A DNA stretch of 64,000 bases from Thermoproteota archaeon (GTDB lineage: Archaea; Korarchaeota; JAOZGF01; JAOZFZ01): the NCBI GenBank assembly GCA_027492035.1, contig JAOZFT010000007.1, positions 39,042 through 103,041 on the forward strand, given 5' to 3'. Positions 44,254 to 52,157 of this stretch are shown piece after piece. The stretch's first letter is position 1, and each line of letters begins with the position of its first letter. The notes beneath the pieces are model-generated. The model saw only the letters and a program-made list of their open reading frames with translations. It was not told the origin of the DNA and searched no databases. Made by a program: the position numbers and the translations under genes.

Positions 44254-45609
44254 ATGGGCGAAAAAATTCTTCCAAGAAAAGAAATTCTCGACCAGTACAT
44301 AGAACGAACTTTAAAATCTAAAAAAGCCTACGAAGAAGCAAAGGAATTGATTCCAGGCGGAGTTGGAAGCGGTTACAGGTACATCGTACCGTATCCTTTC
44401 TTCATTAAAGAAGCTAAGGGAAGCAAGTTTTGGGATTTGGACGGAAACGAATACATAGACTACTTAATGGCTTATGGCCCATTAATTGCAGGACATGCTC
44501 ATCCTGTAATTGTTGAAGCTGTCAAGGAACAATTGGAAAAGGGGAGTTTGTATGCTATACCTCATGAAAAAACAGTTGAGTTTTTGAGAGAACTAAAGAA
44601 ACGTTATCCCATGCTAGACATGTTCAGGCTAACTAATTCAGGAACAGAATCTACTCTTCACGCAATAAGACTTGCAAGAGCTTACACAGGAAAGGATAAA
44701 ATAGTTAAAATTGAGGGGTGTTACCACGGAATGCATGATAATGTATTAGTAAGCGTAGAACCTAGGTTAGGGGCAGCAGGCCCAAGATGGGCTCCCTCGG
44801 TTATTCCTGACTCCTTAGGCACCACCAAAGCCTCGCTTCAAGATGTGGTAGTTGCACCCTTTAACGACATAGAAGTAATGGAGAGAATATTTCAGAAACA
44901 TGAAGGAGAAATAGCAGCTGTGATTCTTGAAGCAGTAATGATGAACGGAGTAGGGGTAATTCCGCCTGTAAAGAATTATTACCAAGACTTGAGGAAATTA
45001 ACTGATGAATATAATGTGTTAATAATTTTTGATGAAGTAAAAACAGGTGCAAGGGTTGCGTATGGTGGAGCAGCAGAGCTCTACAATGTTAAGCCTGACA
45101 TTGTAACCCTGGCTAAAGCAATTGGGGGAGGTTTCTCTTTAGGTGCTTTTGGGGCAAGAAAGGAAATAATGGAACTAGTTACTCCCTTGGGTCGTTTCCT
45201 TCACGGAGGAACATATAACGCTAACCCCTTAGCAATAACTGCAGGCGTAGTTACATTGAAAAAGATAATGACTAAACAGGCTTACCGCTACCTTCACAAA
45301 CTAAATGAAGAGATGGTTAAAGGCGTAAATGATTTAATAGAAGACACGGGGATAAACGCTTCAGTTACAAGCGTAAGTCCCATGGGTTATATTTACTTCC
45401 CAGCAATGAAACCAAAGAACTACAGAGAAGCAGTTAGCCGAGTGAATATGCAGAAAACAATTGATTTCTGGTTCGCAATGTTAAACAGAGGAGTTCTTAT
45501 CTGGGCCCCGTGCCAGATGGAACAGTGGAACATCACAATGGCCCATACAGAGGAAGATATTCAGTATACACTTGAAAAAATTGATGAAGCATTTCAGCAA
45601 GTGAAGTAA
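44254..45609 (+). CDS. Class III aminotransferase, glutamate-1-semialdehyde-aminomutase-like
   Basis: 451 residues. The fold-I PLP motifs are complete: IPGGVGSGYRY near residue 30, NSGTESTLHAIRLARAYTG near 129-147, GCYHGMHD, IIFDEVKTGARVAYGG with the PLP-N1 aspartate, and LAKAIGGGFSLGAFG with the Schiff-base lysine (about 288). The closest named relative by eye is HemL, which makes 5-aminolevulinate. No other tetrapyrrole genes are nearby, so a transaminase or aminomutase for another amino-ketone is equally possible. Adjacent, divergent RACo-like gene: both would relate to corrinoids if HemL function holds, but that is inference. Confidence 0.85.
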   Translation: MGEKILPRKEILDQYIERTLKSKKAYEEAKELIPGGVGSGYRYIVPYPFFIKEAKGSKFWDLDGNEYIDYLMAYGPLIAGHAHPVIVEAVKEQLEKGSLYAIPHEKTVEFLRELKKRYPMLDMFRLTNSGTESTLHAIRLARAYTGKDKIVKIEGCYHGMHDNVLVSVEPRLGAAGPRWAPSVIPDSLGTTKASLQDVVVAPFNDIEVMERIFQKHEGEIAAVILEAVMMNGVGVIPPVKNYYQDLRKLTDEYNVLIIFDEVKTGARVAYGGAAELYNVKPDIVTLAKAIGGGFSLGAFGARKEIMELVTPLGRFLHGGTYNANPLAITAGVVTLKKIMTKQAYRYLHKLNEEMVKGVNDLIEDTGINASVTSVSPMGYIYFPAMKPKNYREAVSRVNMQKTIDFWFAMLNRGVLIWAPCQMEQWNITMAHTEEDIQYTLEKIDEAFQQVK

Positions 45610-45859
45610 ATGTTTTTATTTCTTTCCCATCCCTTCTTTTTAAATCTCTTTAAAAATAAATGAAAAATTATGAATAATGTTTATTTCACCTCGTGTACCG
45701 AGGAAAAACTCCATATTTAACTCTTGCTTATTTAAAAACAAAGAAGAAACGTGACAAATTTTTTAAGGAAATTAGCTTAATTTTTTATAAAAGGAAACAT
45801 TCCTTTCTTAAAAAAAGTTTCACATTTTTTACAAATGATTTTTCCGGTGGATCCCTTTT

Positions 45860-46243
45860 ATGAATTTGGAAGAGGAAATAAATAACCTTTATAAGTTAAT
45901 TTTTGAAATTTACAAAGTGTTTAACATGTCCTTACTTTTCGCTTACAGAAGAGGTAAAAAGAGGAATTTGAAAAAGGAAGAAATTGATTTAATGATAACA
46001 CCTATCTTCATTGCAAGGACGCTTTTAGGAAGTAGTTTTTTGACAAGCAAAGCCCCAAGCCGGTTCAAAAAGGAGTTAATTGAAGCAACTTTCAATAAGA
46101 AAATAAGTGAAATAGGATCAAAGGAATTGATGGATGAATTCCTTTTGGAAAAAGGGGAAGCTGAAGAAATTTTGAAAGAAATAAATCACCCAAACACAGA
46201 AATGAAAGAAGAATCCCGTCACAAATTCACAGGTTTGCTTTGA
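45860..46243 (+). CDS. Small helical protein of unknown function
   Basis: 127 residues, mostly helical, basic in the middle (RRGKKRNLKKEE) and acidic near the end. It has a strong TTTAT/AT-rich upstream region and a GGTGGATCC ribosome-like site before the ATG. The helix DLMITPIFIARTLLGSSFL is hydrophobic enough to pack against a partner but too short to call a transmembrane helix. No family is recognised and there is no operon partner (47-base convergent gap to the DUF72 gene). Confidence 0.5.
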   Translation: MNLEEEINNLYKLIFEIYKVFNMSLLFAYRRGKKRNLKKEEIDLMITPIFIARTLLGSSFLTSKAPSRFKKELIEATFNKKISEIGSKELMDEFLLEKGEAEEILKEINHPNTEMKEESRHKFTGLL

Positions 46244-46289
46244 AATGTATCCTCTGTGAAAGAAACTCTACAATAAAAATTGAAATGAT

Positions 46290-47024
46290 TTAATTTCTCT
46301 CTTTCATTATCTTTTTTAATTCTAAAGCATTTTTTACAGCGTAGCCGTTGAAATCATTGTTAAAATAAACAAAAACTTCTTCTACATCCATTTCTTTTAT
46401 TCTACTACCCCACAAACGCAATTCTTTTTCAGTGTAATTGTAACTGTACCACCTTTCTTTTCCATGAAAACGTATGTAGGTGAAGTCTGTAGTTACTTCA
46501 ACAATTTCAGGAAATCTAGGGGCACTAATTATACAGAAAGCAACCCCTAGTTTCCGGAGAATATTGAAAGTTTCATGATGGAACCAAGATTTATGTCTAA
46601 ATTCAACAGTAAACCTGTACTTGTTTAAGGGAAGTTGTGTAAAAAAGTTTTCAAGCAAGTCTGTGTCTCTGTGCAAACTTGGAGGTAACTGAACCAAGAT
46701 TGGACCTAAACAATTATTTTCCTTTAAAGGCTTTATCCTTTCAAGAAATAATTCACAATTCTTTGAAGCGTCCACTAGCTTCTTCACATGAGTTATCTTC
46801 TTGTTTAATTTAACAGAGAACAGAAACCCTTTCGGTACCTTCCTCACCCACCCTTTAACGTATCCAGTAAAGGGTAAATGGTAAAATGTTGAGTTTACTT
46901 CCACTGTGTCAAAAAACTTCGAATAGAAACTGAGAAAATTCTTTTTCTCCGTTTTTTCAGGATAAAAGACACCTACCCAGTGGTTATAAGACCAACCGCT
47001 GCAACCGACCTTAACAGTTTTCAA
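46290..47024 (-). CDS. DUF72 (YecE-like) family protein
   Basis: 244 residues of the DUF72 TIM-barrel family. It opens with KVGCSGWSYNHWVGVFYPE, then FDTVEVNSTFYHLP, GFLFSVKLNKKITH, ILVQLPPSLHRD, FTVEFRHKSWFHHE, and ends with YVYFNNDFNGYAVKNALELKKI-like residues. These are all conserved blocks of a widespread family that resembles metal-dependent endonuclease IV-type barrels but has no agreed function. Normal length. It converges with the small helical protein gene, and its start is 229 bases from the SagB-type gene, transcribed the other way. Confidence 0.88.
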   Translation of the reverse strand: MKTVKVGCSGWSYNHWVGVFYPEKTEKKNFLSFYSKFFDTVEVNSTFYHLPFTGYVKGWVRKVPKGFLFSVKLNKKITHVKKLVDASKNCELFLERIKPLKENNCLGPILVQLPPSLHRDTDLLENFFTQLPLNKYRFTVEFRHKSWFHHETFNILRKLGVAFCIISAPRFPEIVEVTTDFTYIRFHGKERWYSYNYTEKELRLWGSRIKEMDVEEVFVYFNNDFNGYAVKNALELKKIMKERN

Positions 47025-47211
47025 TTCTTTTCCCTCTTCCTTATTCGAGGGAAAAATAATTTTTGAAGTAAAGTATTAAGGATTAGCATGATGTAACATA
47101 AAAACTTAAGCAGGAGATATTTAATTTGGCTGTGCTGTTCAAGAAAAGGCTGTATTTAAACATTTCATATATAGGATAGGTAATTCCCTTTCTATAGAGA
47201 AGATAGAAAAG

Positions 47212-47219
47212 TATATAAA
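47212..47219 (+). promoter_or_regulatory. TATA box for the SagB-type oxidoreductase gene
   Basis: TATATAAA after AGAAAAG (BRE-like) lies 35-42 bases before the ATG at 47254, the best promoter match in the window. The leader would be only about 10-15 bases but still holds AAGGTGAAGGTG. Confidence 0.6.
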
Positions 47220-47253
47220 AAGGTTTTTCTAAAAAAGGTGAAGGTGTCTTTCC

Positions 47254-47889
47254 ATGTATTCAAACGAAATTATTCTTCCTGAACCTAAGAAGAAGGGAGT
47301 TGTAAGTGTGGAGGAAGCAATTTTTTCAAGGAGATCGGTAAGGCAATATTTAAATAAACCTTTGAAGCTTGAAGAGTTAAGTCAGTTGCTTTGGGCTGCT
47401 CAAGGAATAACTGATGAAGAATACGGATTGAGAGCTTCACCAAGTGCTGGAGCAACTTATCCGCTGGAAATATACGTAACAGTTAGAGAGGGAGGAGTTG
47501 AAAAACTTAAACCTGGGGTTTATCATTATAACCCACATAAACATTCTATTTCAGTAATTAAAGAAGAAGATTGTAGTGCGGCTCTCTACAATGCAGCCTT
47601 GAAACAAAGTTGTGTTTTGAATGCACCTATAAATGTGGTTATCTGCGCAGTTTATGGAAGAACTACAGCCAGGTATGGTGAGAGGGGGTACAGATATGTT
47701 CACATGGAAGCTGGACATGTAGGAGAAAATATTTATTTACAAGCAGCGGCTTTAAAGCTGGAGACGGTGGCTGTCGGAGCCTTCTATGATGAAAAAGTAG
47801 CTCAAGTTTTAAATGCACCAAAAAACCATAAACCCATTTATGTTTTCCCTATAGGGCGGCGGAAAATTCAGCAGAAACATAACAGGTAA
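47254..47889 (+). CDS. SagB-type nitroreductase-family flavoprotein
   Basis: 211 residues. It has the nitroreductase FMN motif EEAIFSRRSVRQYLNKP near residue 20-36, LRASPSAGATYPLEIYV near 67-83 (SagB/ThcOx branch marker), MEAGHVGENIYLQAAAL near 151-167 and VFPIGRRK at the end. Stand-alone members reduce or dehydrogenate small substrates with FMN. In azole-peptide clusters SagB oxidises thiazolines, but no cyclodehydratase or precursor peptide is seen next to it, so a general FMN oxidoreductase is more likely. It is transcribed alone from a strong TATA box and followed by the convergent ECF operon. Confidence 0.82.
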   Translation: MYSNEIILPEPKKKGVVSVEEAIFSRRSVRQYLNKPLKLEELSQLLWAAQGITDEEYGLRASPSAGATYPLEIYVTVREGGVEKLKPGVYHYNPHKHSISVIKEEDCSAALYNAALKQSCVLNAPINVVICAVYGRTTARYGERGYRYVHMEAGHVGENIYLQAAALKLETVAVGAFYDEKVAQVLNAPKNHKPIYVFPIGRRKIQQKHNR

Positions 47890-47951
47890 CTGCATTACGA
47901 AATTTATTGAAAAATATTATTTTTTATGGTTTCAAATGGGCAATAAAGGGT

Positions 47952-48629
47952 TTAGGGGTGAAAAATAATCAGAGTTACTGCAGCTAGTATCTCCAATAAG
48001 TAAAGCACCAATCCTAAAGTATCCTTTTTATCCCATTTCTTCCCCTTTTCTTCTGTAAACTTTTCTACAACTTCTTCTCCACCCCTCCACCTCCATCTGG
48101 GCTGCATATAATTTGGGGCATAAACTAAAGCCAAACTCAAAGGTATTCCTCTCAATAAAGTATAAGGTAAAGCGTCCCCCAAAGGTGACCAAACATAGAA
48201 CAGCGTTGCTCTGAAAGGGATCATATGGAGGAAGTTGTCAAACATGAAAAGCCAGTAAGCAGGAGCAACTAAGTAAGCCGCAGTTACAGAGTAAAACCAA
48301 ATAAGAACATGGGAAAATTTGCTTCTACGGTACTTCCAAATTGTTTTAGCCAAAAAACAAATACCTAAGCCTGTTATGAAATAACCAAGCATGTCAATCC
48401 ATGTATCCCATGATGGAATACCTATCAAGATCGATATTATTAGTGTCACGTAAGGGCCTCCAGCAAAGGAACCAAGTACCACTAAAGTGTGGCCGAGGTC
48501 GACAACAAATGGAGGAACCCAAGGAATATTTAGGCCCAGCGCTCTCCATGCAAACGCTAACCCACCCAAGGCTGCAGCTAACCCAGCCTGTTTAGAAGAT
48601 ATTATTTTCCTTGTCTCTTTTTCAGACAT
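47952..48629 (-). CDS. ECF transporter S component / accessory membrane protein
   Basis: 225 residues with five or six hydrophobic helices and a basic C-terminal cytosolic segment (about 175-205). The N-terminal helix is alanine/glycine rich (KQAGLAAALGGLAFAWRALGL) and the pattern VVDLGHTLVVLGSFAGGPYVTLIISILIGIPSW resembles the substrate-specificity subunits of ECF importers. It follows the T component (35-base gap) on the same strand, which supports the role. The substrate cannot be read; metal, vitamin or precursor are possible. It is the last gene of the operon. Confidence 0.65.
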   Translation of the reverse strand: MSEKETRKIISSKQAGLAAALGGLAFAWRALGLNIPWVPPFVVDLGHTLVVLGSFAGGPYVTLIISILIGIPSWDTWIDMLGYFITGLGICFLAKTIWKYRRSKFSHVLIWFYSVTAAYLVAPAYWLFMFDNFLHMIPFRATLFYVWSPLGDALPYTLLRGIPLSLALVYAPNYMQPRWRWRGGEEVVEKFTEEKGKKWDKKDTLGLVLYLLEILAAVTLIIFHP

Positions 48630-48664
48630 CTTTTTCCACCTTACTTTTCTCCCATTAACCTTTT

Positions 48665-49495
48665 TTAAAAAATTTTCCTCATCAAATAAAGGGTAAAATT
48701 GAAGTTACCGAGGTTTAGATACCATTGCCCAGTTATTAAAGCGAAACAGAGAAGTAGGAAAAGTGATAGAGTGAAGAGCCAATCTGTTTTTCTATATTTC
48801 ATTTCAGTTATGAATGTTCTTTTTTTAGGGTTTCTGCTGAAGCCTTTGGTCTCAATTGTTAAAGCTATTTCTTGAGCCCTTCTAAAAGCATTCATTAAGG
48901 AGGGCATAATTAGTGGTATGTAACTAAATAAAAGCTTTACAGGGTTTTTTGTGTTGTGACTGACCCCCTTTAATTCTTGGGCATTCACTATTTCTCTGAT
49001 TTCATCCATTAAGACTGGAATGTAACTGAAACCTATCGATAAGGCAACTGCAAATTCAGCCGGAAATTTTAGTTTTGTAAGAGAGGTTAACAATTGGTTA
49101 AGAGGTGTAACGTAAAGGATTGTTGTCAAAGTTGTCATTATTATTAGAACCTTAAATTCAACTCCTAAACTATAAATTAAGGCTTCTAGGTAAATGTCCC
49201 ACAAAAGGAAATGCCCTAACAAGTAGTTTTCTCCAAATTGTCCCCTGTAACCCAGCAAGTTGAAGAGGGGGTAAATTAGTAGCAGTGGAAGAATTGCTTT
49301 GTACATTGGTGACAATTTTTTCAGGGAGATTTTGGTTGTTTTCAACATAGCCAACACTGCCAAATATATGAGGAAAAGGATTGTAGGGTCCGAATATGCA
49401 ATGGCTAGGAACGTGAATACGAAATAGAGAAGAATTTTTACTCTTGGGTCTAGTTTGTGGAGGAAAGTCTCTCCTTCACAATATTCAAAAACCAT
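48665..49495 (-). CDS. ECF transporter T component
   Basis: 276 residues of the CbiQ/EcfT family. It starts with LHKLDPRVKILLYFVFTFLAI and has the two cytosolic coupling motifs: EIVNAQELKGVSHN (about 182-195) and RAQEIALTIETKGFSRNPKKR (about 221-241), the latter with the conserved A-R-G-like pattern replaced by T-K-G. About five to six helices. It couples ATP hydrolysis by the ATPase subunit to rotation of the S component. It lies between the 39-residue membrane protein and the S component in one operon. Confidence 0.88.
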   Translation of the reverse strand: MVFEYCEGETFLHKLDPRVKILLYFVFTFLAIAYSDPTILFLIYLAVLAMLKTTKISLKKLSPMYKAILPLLLIYPLFNLLGYRGQFGENYLLGHFLLWDIYLEALIYSLGVEFKVLIIMTTLTTILYVTPLNQLLTSLTKLKFPAEFAVALSIGFSYIPVLMDEIREIVNAQELKGVSHNTKNPVKLLFSYIPLIMPSLMNAFRRAQEIALTIETKGFSRNPKKRTFITEMKYRKTDWLFTLSLFLLLCFALITGQWYLNLGNFNFTLYLMRKIF

Positions 49496-49529
49496 TTCCT
49501 TAAATTTACCTCTTCCTTGCTTCTTTCAC

Positions 49530-49649
49530 TTATTCCTTTCTCCATTTAGAGTTTCCATAATGTATCACATAAACCAGTAACGCTATCACTATAACAGCTG
49601 CTACCCAGTTCCATGGAGATGGAAGGGTGAACCAAGTTTTTTGAAGCAT
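49530..49649 (-). CDS. 39-residue single-helix membrane protein in the ECF operon
   Basis: ATG at 49649, stop at 49530. The start is 20 bases after the ATPase stop and is preceded by GGGGTGAAGAAGTAAA, a good ribosome site with suitable spacing. The product begins MLQKTWFTLP, has a hydrophobic span of about 15 residues (VAAVIVIALLVYVIHY) and ends in a basic tail (KWRKE). It is flanked on the same strand by ATPase and T-component genes with no room for another gene. It resembles small accessory subunits such as CbiN-like or single-helix partners in ECF/metal importers in size and place, but shows no sequence match I can name. Confidence 0.6.
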   Translation of the reverse strand: MLQKTWFTLPSPWNWVAAVIVIALLVYVIHYGNSKWRKE

Positions 49650-49668
49650 TTTACTTCTTCACCCCTTT

Positions 49669-51444
49669 TTAAATTGTTAGTAAAGTTTTGAAAAACTCAA
49701 AACCTTCTTCTGTATTTAAAATTGTCCATTTCAGCTTGTTTTGAGTGAAAAGGTTGAAGAGTTGCGAAATTTGTGGGGGTTCAATGCTTACCTTCTTTAA
49801 CAGAAACGAATTCGCGAAAACTTTTCTTGGTTCATTATCCAGCATTACCTCCCCTTTATTTAGTAAAATTACTCTTTGACAGTACTCTGCAACTAAGCTT
49901 ATTTCATGAGTTATGACAATGATTGTCTTTCCTTCCTTATTTAGTTTTTTGTAAAGGTTCATCATTTTTAAACTTGTTAAGTAATCCTGTCCAGTAGTGG
50001 GTTCATCAACTATTAGTATCTTTGGTTTCATGGTCAACACAGAAGCTACAGCCACTTTTTGTTTTTCTCCCCTGCTGAGGTAGAAGGGGTTCTTGTTCAG
50101 TAAAGGTTTAAGTTTTAAAGCTTCAACTACTTCATTCACTCTTTCATTTATTTCTCCTTCCTTTAAACCTAGATTCCGTGGCCCAAGTGCCAATTCTTCC
50201 TTCACTGTACGAGAAAGAAGCTGATTGTTGGGGTTTTGGAAGACATAACCTACCTTTGTTGAAAGAAAAGAAACGGTGGTTTTGGTGGTGTCCACTCCAT
50301 CCACATAAACTTTTCCCTTTGTAGGTTTAAGTAGACCATTAATTAATTTAGCAAGGGTTGTTTTGCCTGAACCATTTTGTCCTATTAAGCCTATGAATTC
50401 CCCTTCTCTTATTTCTAAATTTATGTTTTTTAAGGCTTCTACCCCTTTAGGGTAGGTGAAACTCAGGTTTTCAATAGTGACTACTTTCTTCCTGGAGGTT
50501 TCTTTTAAATCACTCCTTTCCTTTAATAAATGCTTTAACCAGGTTTCTTTTCTCGCCAATATTTTTTCTGGAACAACTTCTTTCTTTTTTAATTCTTCCT
50601 TTATTAATTTATAGGCTGCATCGACTGTTAAGGGAAGTTTTTCTTCAGTTATTAAGTTTTCTTTTTTCAGTTTATGAATTAGAATAGTTACTTGAGGTAC
50701 TTTTACACTGTACTGAAGCATTTCCTCCACATCATTCAAAACTTCACAAGGTTTCCCTTCCCTTTTCAATTTTCCACCATGAATAACCAAAATCTTGTCA
50801 GCTAAAGGAGCTATTTCTTCTAGCCTATGCTCCACTATTACCAATGTGCCCTTTCTCTCTTTGACCATTTTATTGATTAAGTTAAGAATTCTTTTTTTCC
50901 CGGCAGGGTCTAAGTTAGAGGTTGGTTCATCTAGAACAAAGATCTCTGGTTGCATTGTTAAAATAGAAGCTAAAGCTACTGCTTGCTGTTCCCCATACGA
51001 GAGAAAGTGAGGGTTCCTTCTCTCATACCCTTCCAACCCTGTAGAAAATGAAACTTCCTTTATCCTCTTAATTATTTCTTCCCTTGGAACCCCCAAGTTC
51101 TCAGGTCCAAAAGCCAGTTCTTCTTTTACAGTTGGTGTAACAAGTTGGCTTGAGGGATCTTGGAAAAGGAAACCAATGAATCCTGAAAAGAAACCAGGGT
51201 CATATATTTTTGTGTTATACCCTTTAGTTATAACTTCTCCTTCAAATTTTCCGTTAAAGAAGTGGGGAATTAAGCCATTAATTAATCTGCAAATAGTAGT
51301 TTTTCCAGCTCCACTGGGGCCTGTTATTAAAACAATTTCACCCTTTTTAACATTAAATGACAGATTTTTTAGAGCTGGTTCATTACTTCCTTGGTAAGTA
51401 TAAGTTACATTTCTAACTTGAACGTAACACCTTTCTTCATTCAC
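49669..51444 (-). CDS. ECF transporter ATPase with two fused ABC domains
   Basis: 591 residues, two complete CbiO/EcfA-type ABC domains. Domain 1: Walker A GPSGAGKTT (about 41-49), signature LSYGEQQA, Walker B FVLDEPTSNLDPAG, H-loop IVEHRLEE. Domain 2: Walker A GQNGSGKTT (about 355-363), signature LSRGEKQK, Walker B LIVDEPTTGQD, H-loop VITHEIS. Both sites look competent, unlike the nucleoside importer's degenerate one. A 30-residue linker holds lysine/glutamate repeats, and a C-terminal extension of about 50 residues (FANSFLLKKVSIEPPQISQLF) is typical of archaeal fused EcfA. It energises the T and S components in the cytosol. First gene of the operon, with an AT-rich upstream region. Confidence 0.92.
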   Translation of the reverse strand: MNEERCYVQVRNVTYTYQGSNEPALKNLSFNVKKGEIVLITGPSGAGKTTICRLINGLIPHFFNGKFEGEVITKGYNTKIYDPGFFSGFIGFLFQDPSSQLVTPTVKEELAFGPENLGVPREEIIKRIKEVSFSTGLEGYERRNPHFLSYGEQQAVALASILTMQPEIFVLDEPTSNLDPAGKKRILNLINKMVKERKGTLVIVEHRLEEIAPLADKILVIHGGKLKREGKPCEVLNDVEEMLQYSVKVPQVTILIHKLKKENLITEEKLPLTVDAAYKLIKEELKKKEVVPEKILARKETWLKHLLKERSDLKETSRKKVVTIENLSFTYPKGVEALKNINLEIREGEFIGLIGQNGSGKTTLAKLINGLLKPTKGKVYVDGVDTTKTTVSFLSTKVGYVFQNPNNQLLSRTVKEELALGPRNLGLKEGEINERVNEVVEALKLKPLLNKNPFYLSRGEKQKVAVASVLTMKPKILIVDEPTTGQDYLTSLKMMNLYKKLNKEGKTIIVITHEISLVAEYCQRVILLNKGEVMLDNEPRKVFANSFLLKKVSIEPPQISQLFNLFTQNKLKWTILNTEEGFEFFKTLLTI

Positions 51445-51759
51445 TGCTTCATTTTCTGAAATATTTTTTGAGAAAATCTCTTTTCACCCAGTTATCTCTT
51501 TCAAATAGAGTTTTTATGAAATTCAGTAAGGGAGTGATGTGGTTTCCTGATTCATCTAAAAATTTTCCTTTTTTATTTTTTTAAGAAGTTTTCTTTCAAG
51601 GATAGGTATTTACTACCGTTTTTAATGGGTTTGTGGCAAAGGATAAAGAGAAAAGAATAAAGCTAAAGATTTTATCTATAAATTAATATCTTCCCTTACT
51701 AAAAAGTTTGGCAGGTATGTCCATGGATTTTAGGATTTAGACAAAACTTCTGTGTTTAT

Positions 51760-52090
51760 CGAATCGAAAGTTCATAATAGAAATGTTGCTAAAAGCAACT
51801 GGAAACAGATACAGAAGTACGTGGCTTATGAGAGTTCAGTAAAAAGTACTTAATCCAAAGAACTCTGTGAAGAGGTGTCCCAGAGGTGGGACGGTGAATG
51901 CTCCGAAAGAATAACTCGTCAATACAAGAAATGTGGATTTAAAGTAAATAGGCGATTAAATGCACCCATAAATTTATATCTTGAAATGGAGGATTCTCTC
52001 CATCCCTAGAACTTTTTTAATGAACTGATGAGAGGACTGAAGAGGTTAACTCTGCCAGGGAGTAAGGTTGATGAATTACCCCAATGAATT
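51760..52090 (+). pseudogene. Decayed TnpB (IS200/IS605-type OrfB) C-terminal remnant
   Basis: Broken plus-strand frames read as the end of TnpB. The clearest run, at about 51909-52005, is YKKCGFKVNRRLNAPINLYLEME, matching the second zinc-knuckle pair and the RuvC-III block (CGxxxxRDLNAAxN) with the catalytic Asp replaced by Asn. It is preceded by KELCEEV-like residues where the first CxxC should be and followed by NELMRGLKRLTLPGSKVDELP. In-frame stops (51851, 52007, 52084) and lost start prove decay. No TnpA, ends or flanking repeats were recognised. The rest of 51445-52157 holds no other feature. Confidence 0.7.
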
Positions 52091-52157
52091 GAGAAAGGGA
52101 TTAAAATAATGAACACCAACGAGGTAACATCAAGGAGGTATATCATTTAAGTAATGT

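Noticed and set aside
47254-47889. SagB-type protein as part of an azole-modified peptide cluster
   Set aside because: No YcaO-type cyclodehydratase or precursor peptide gene is seen nearby.
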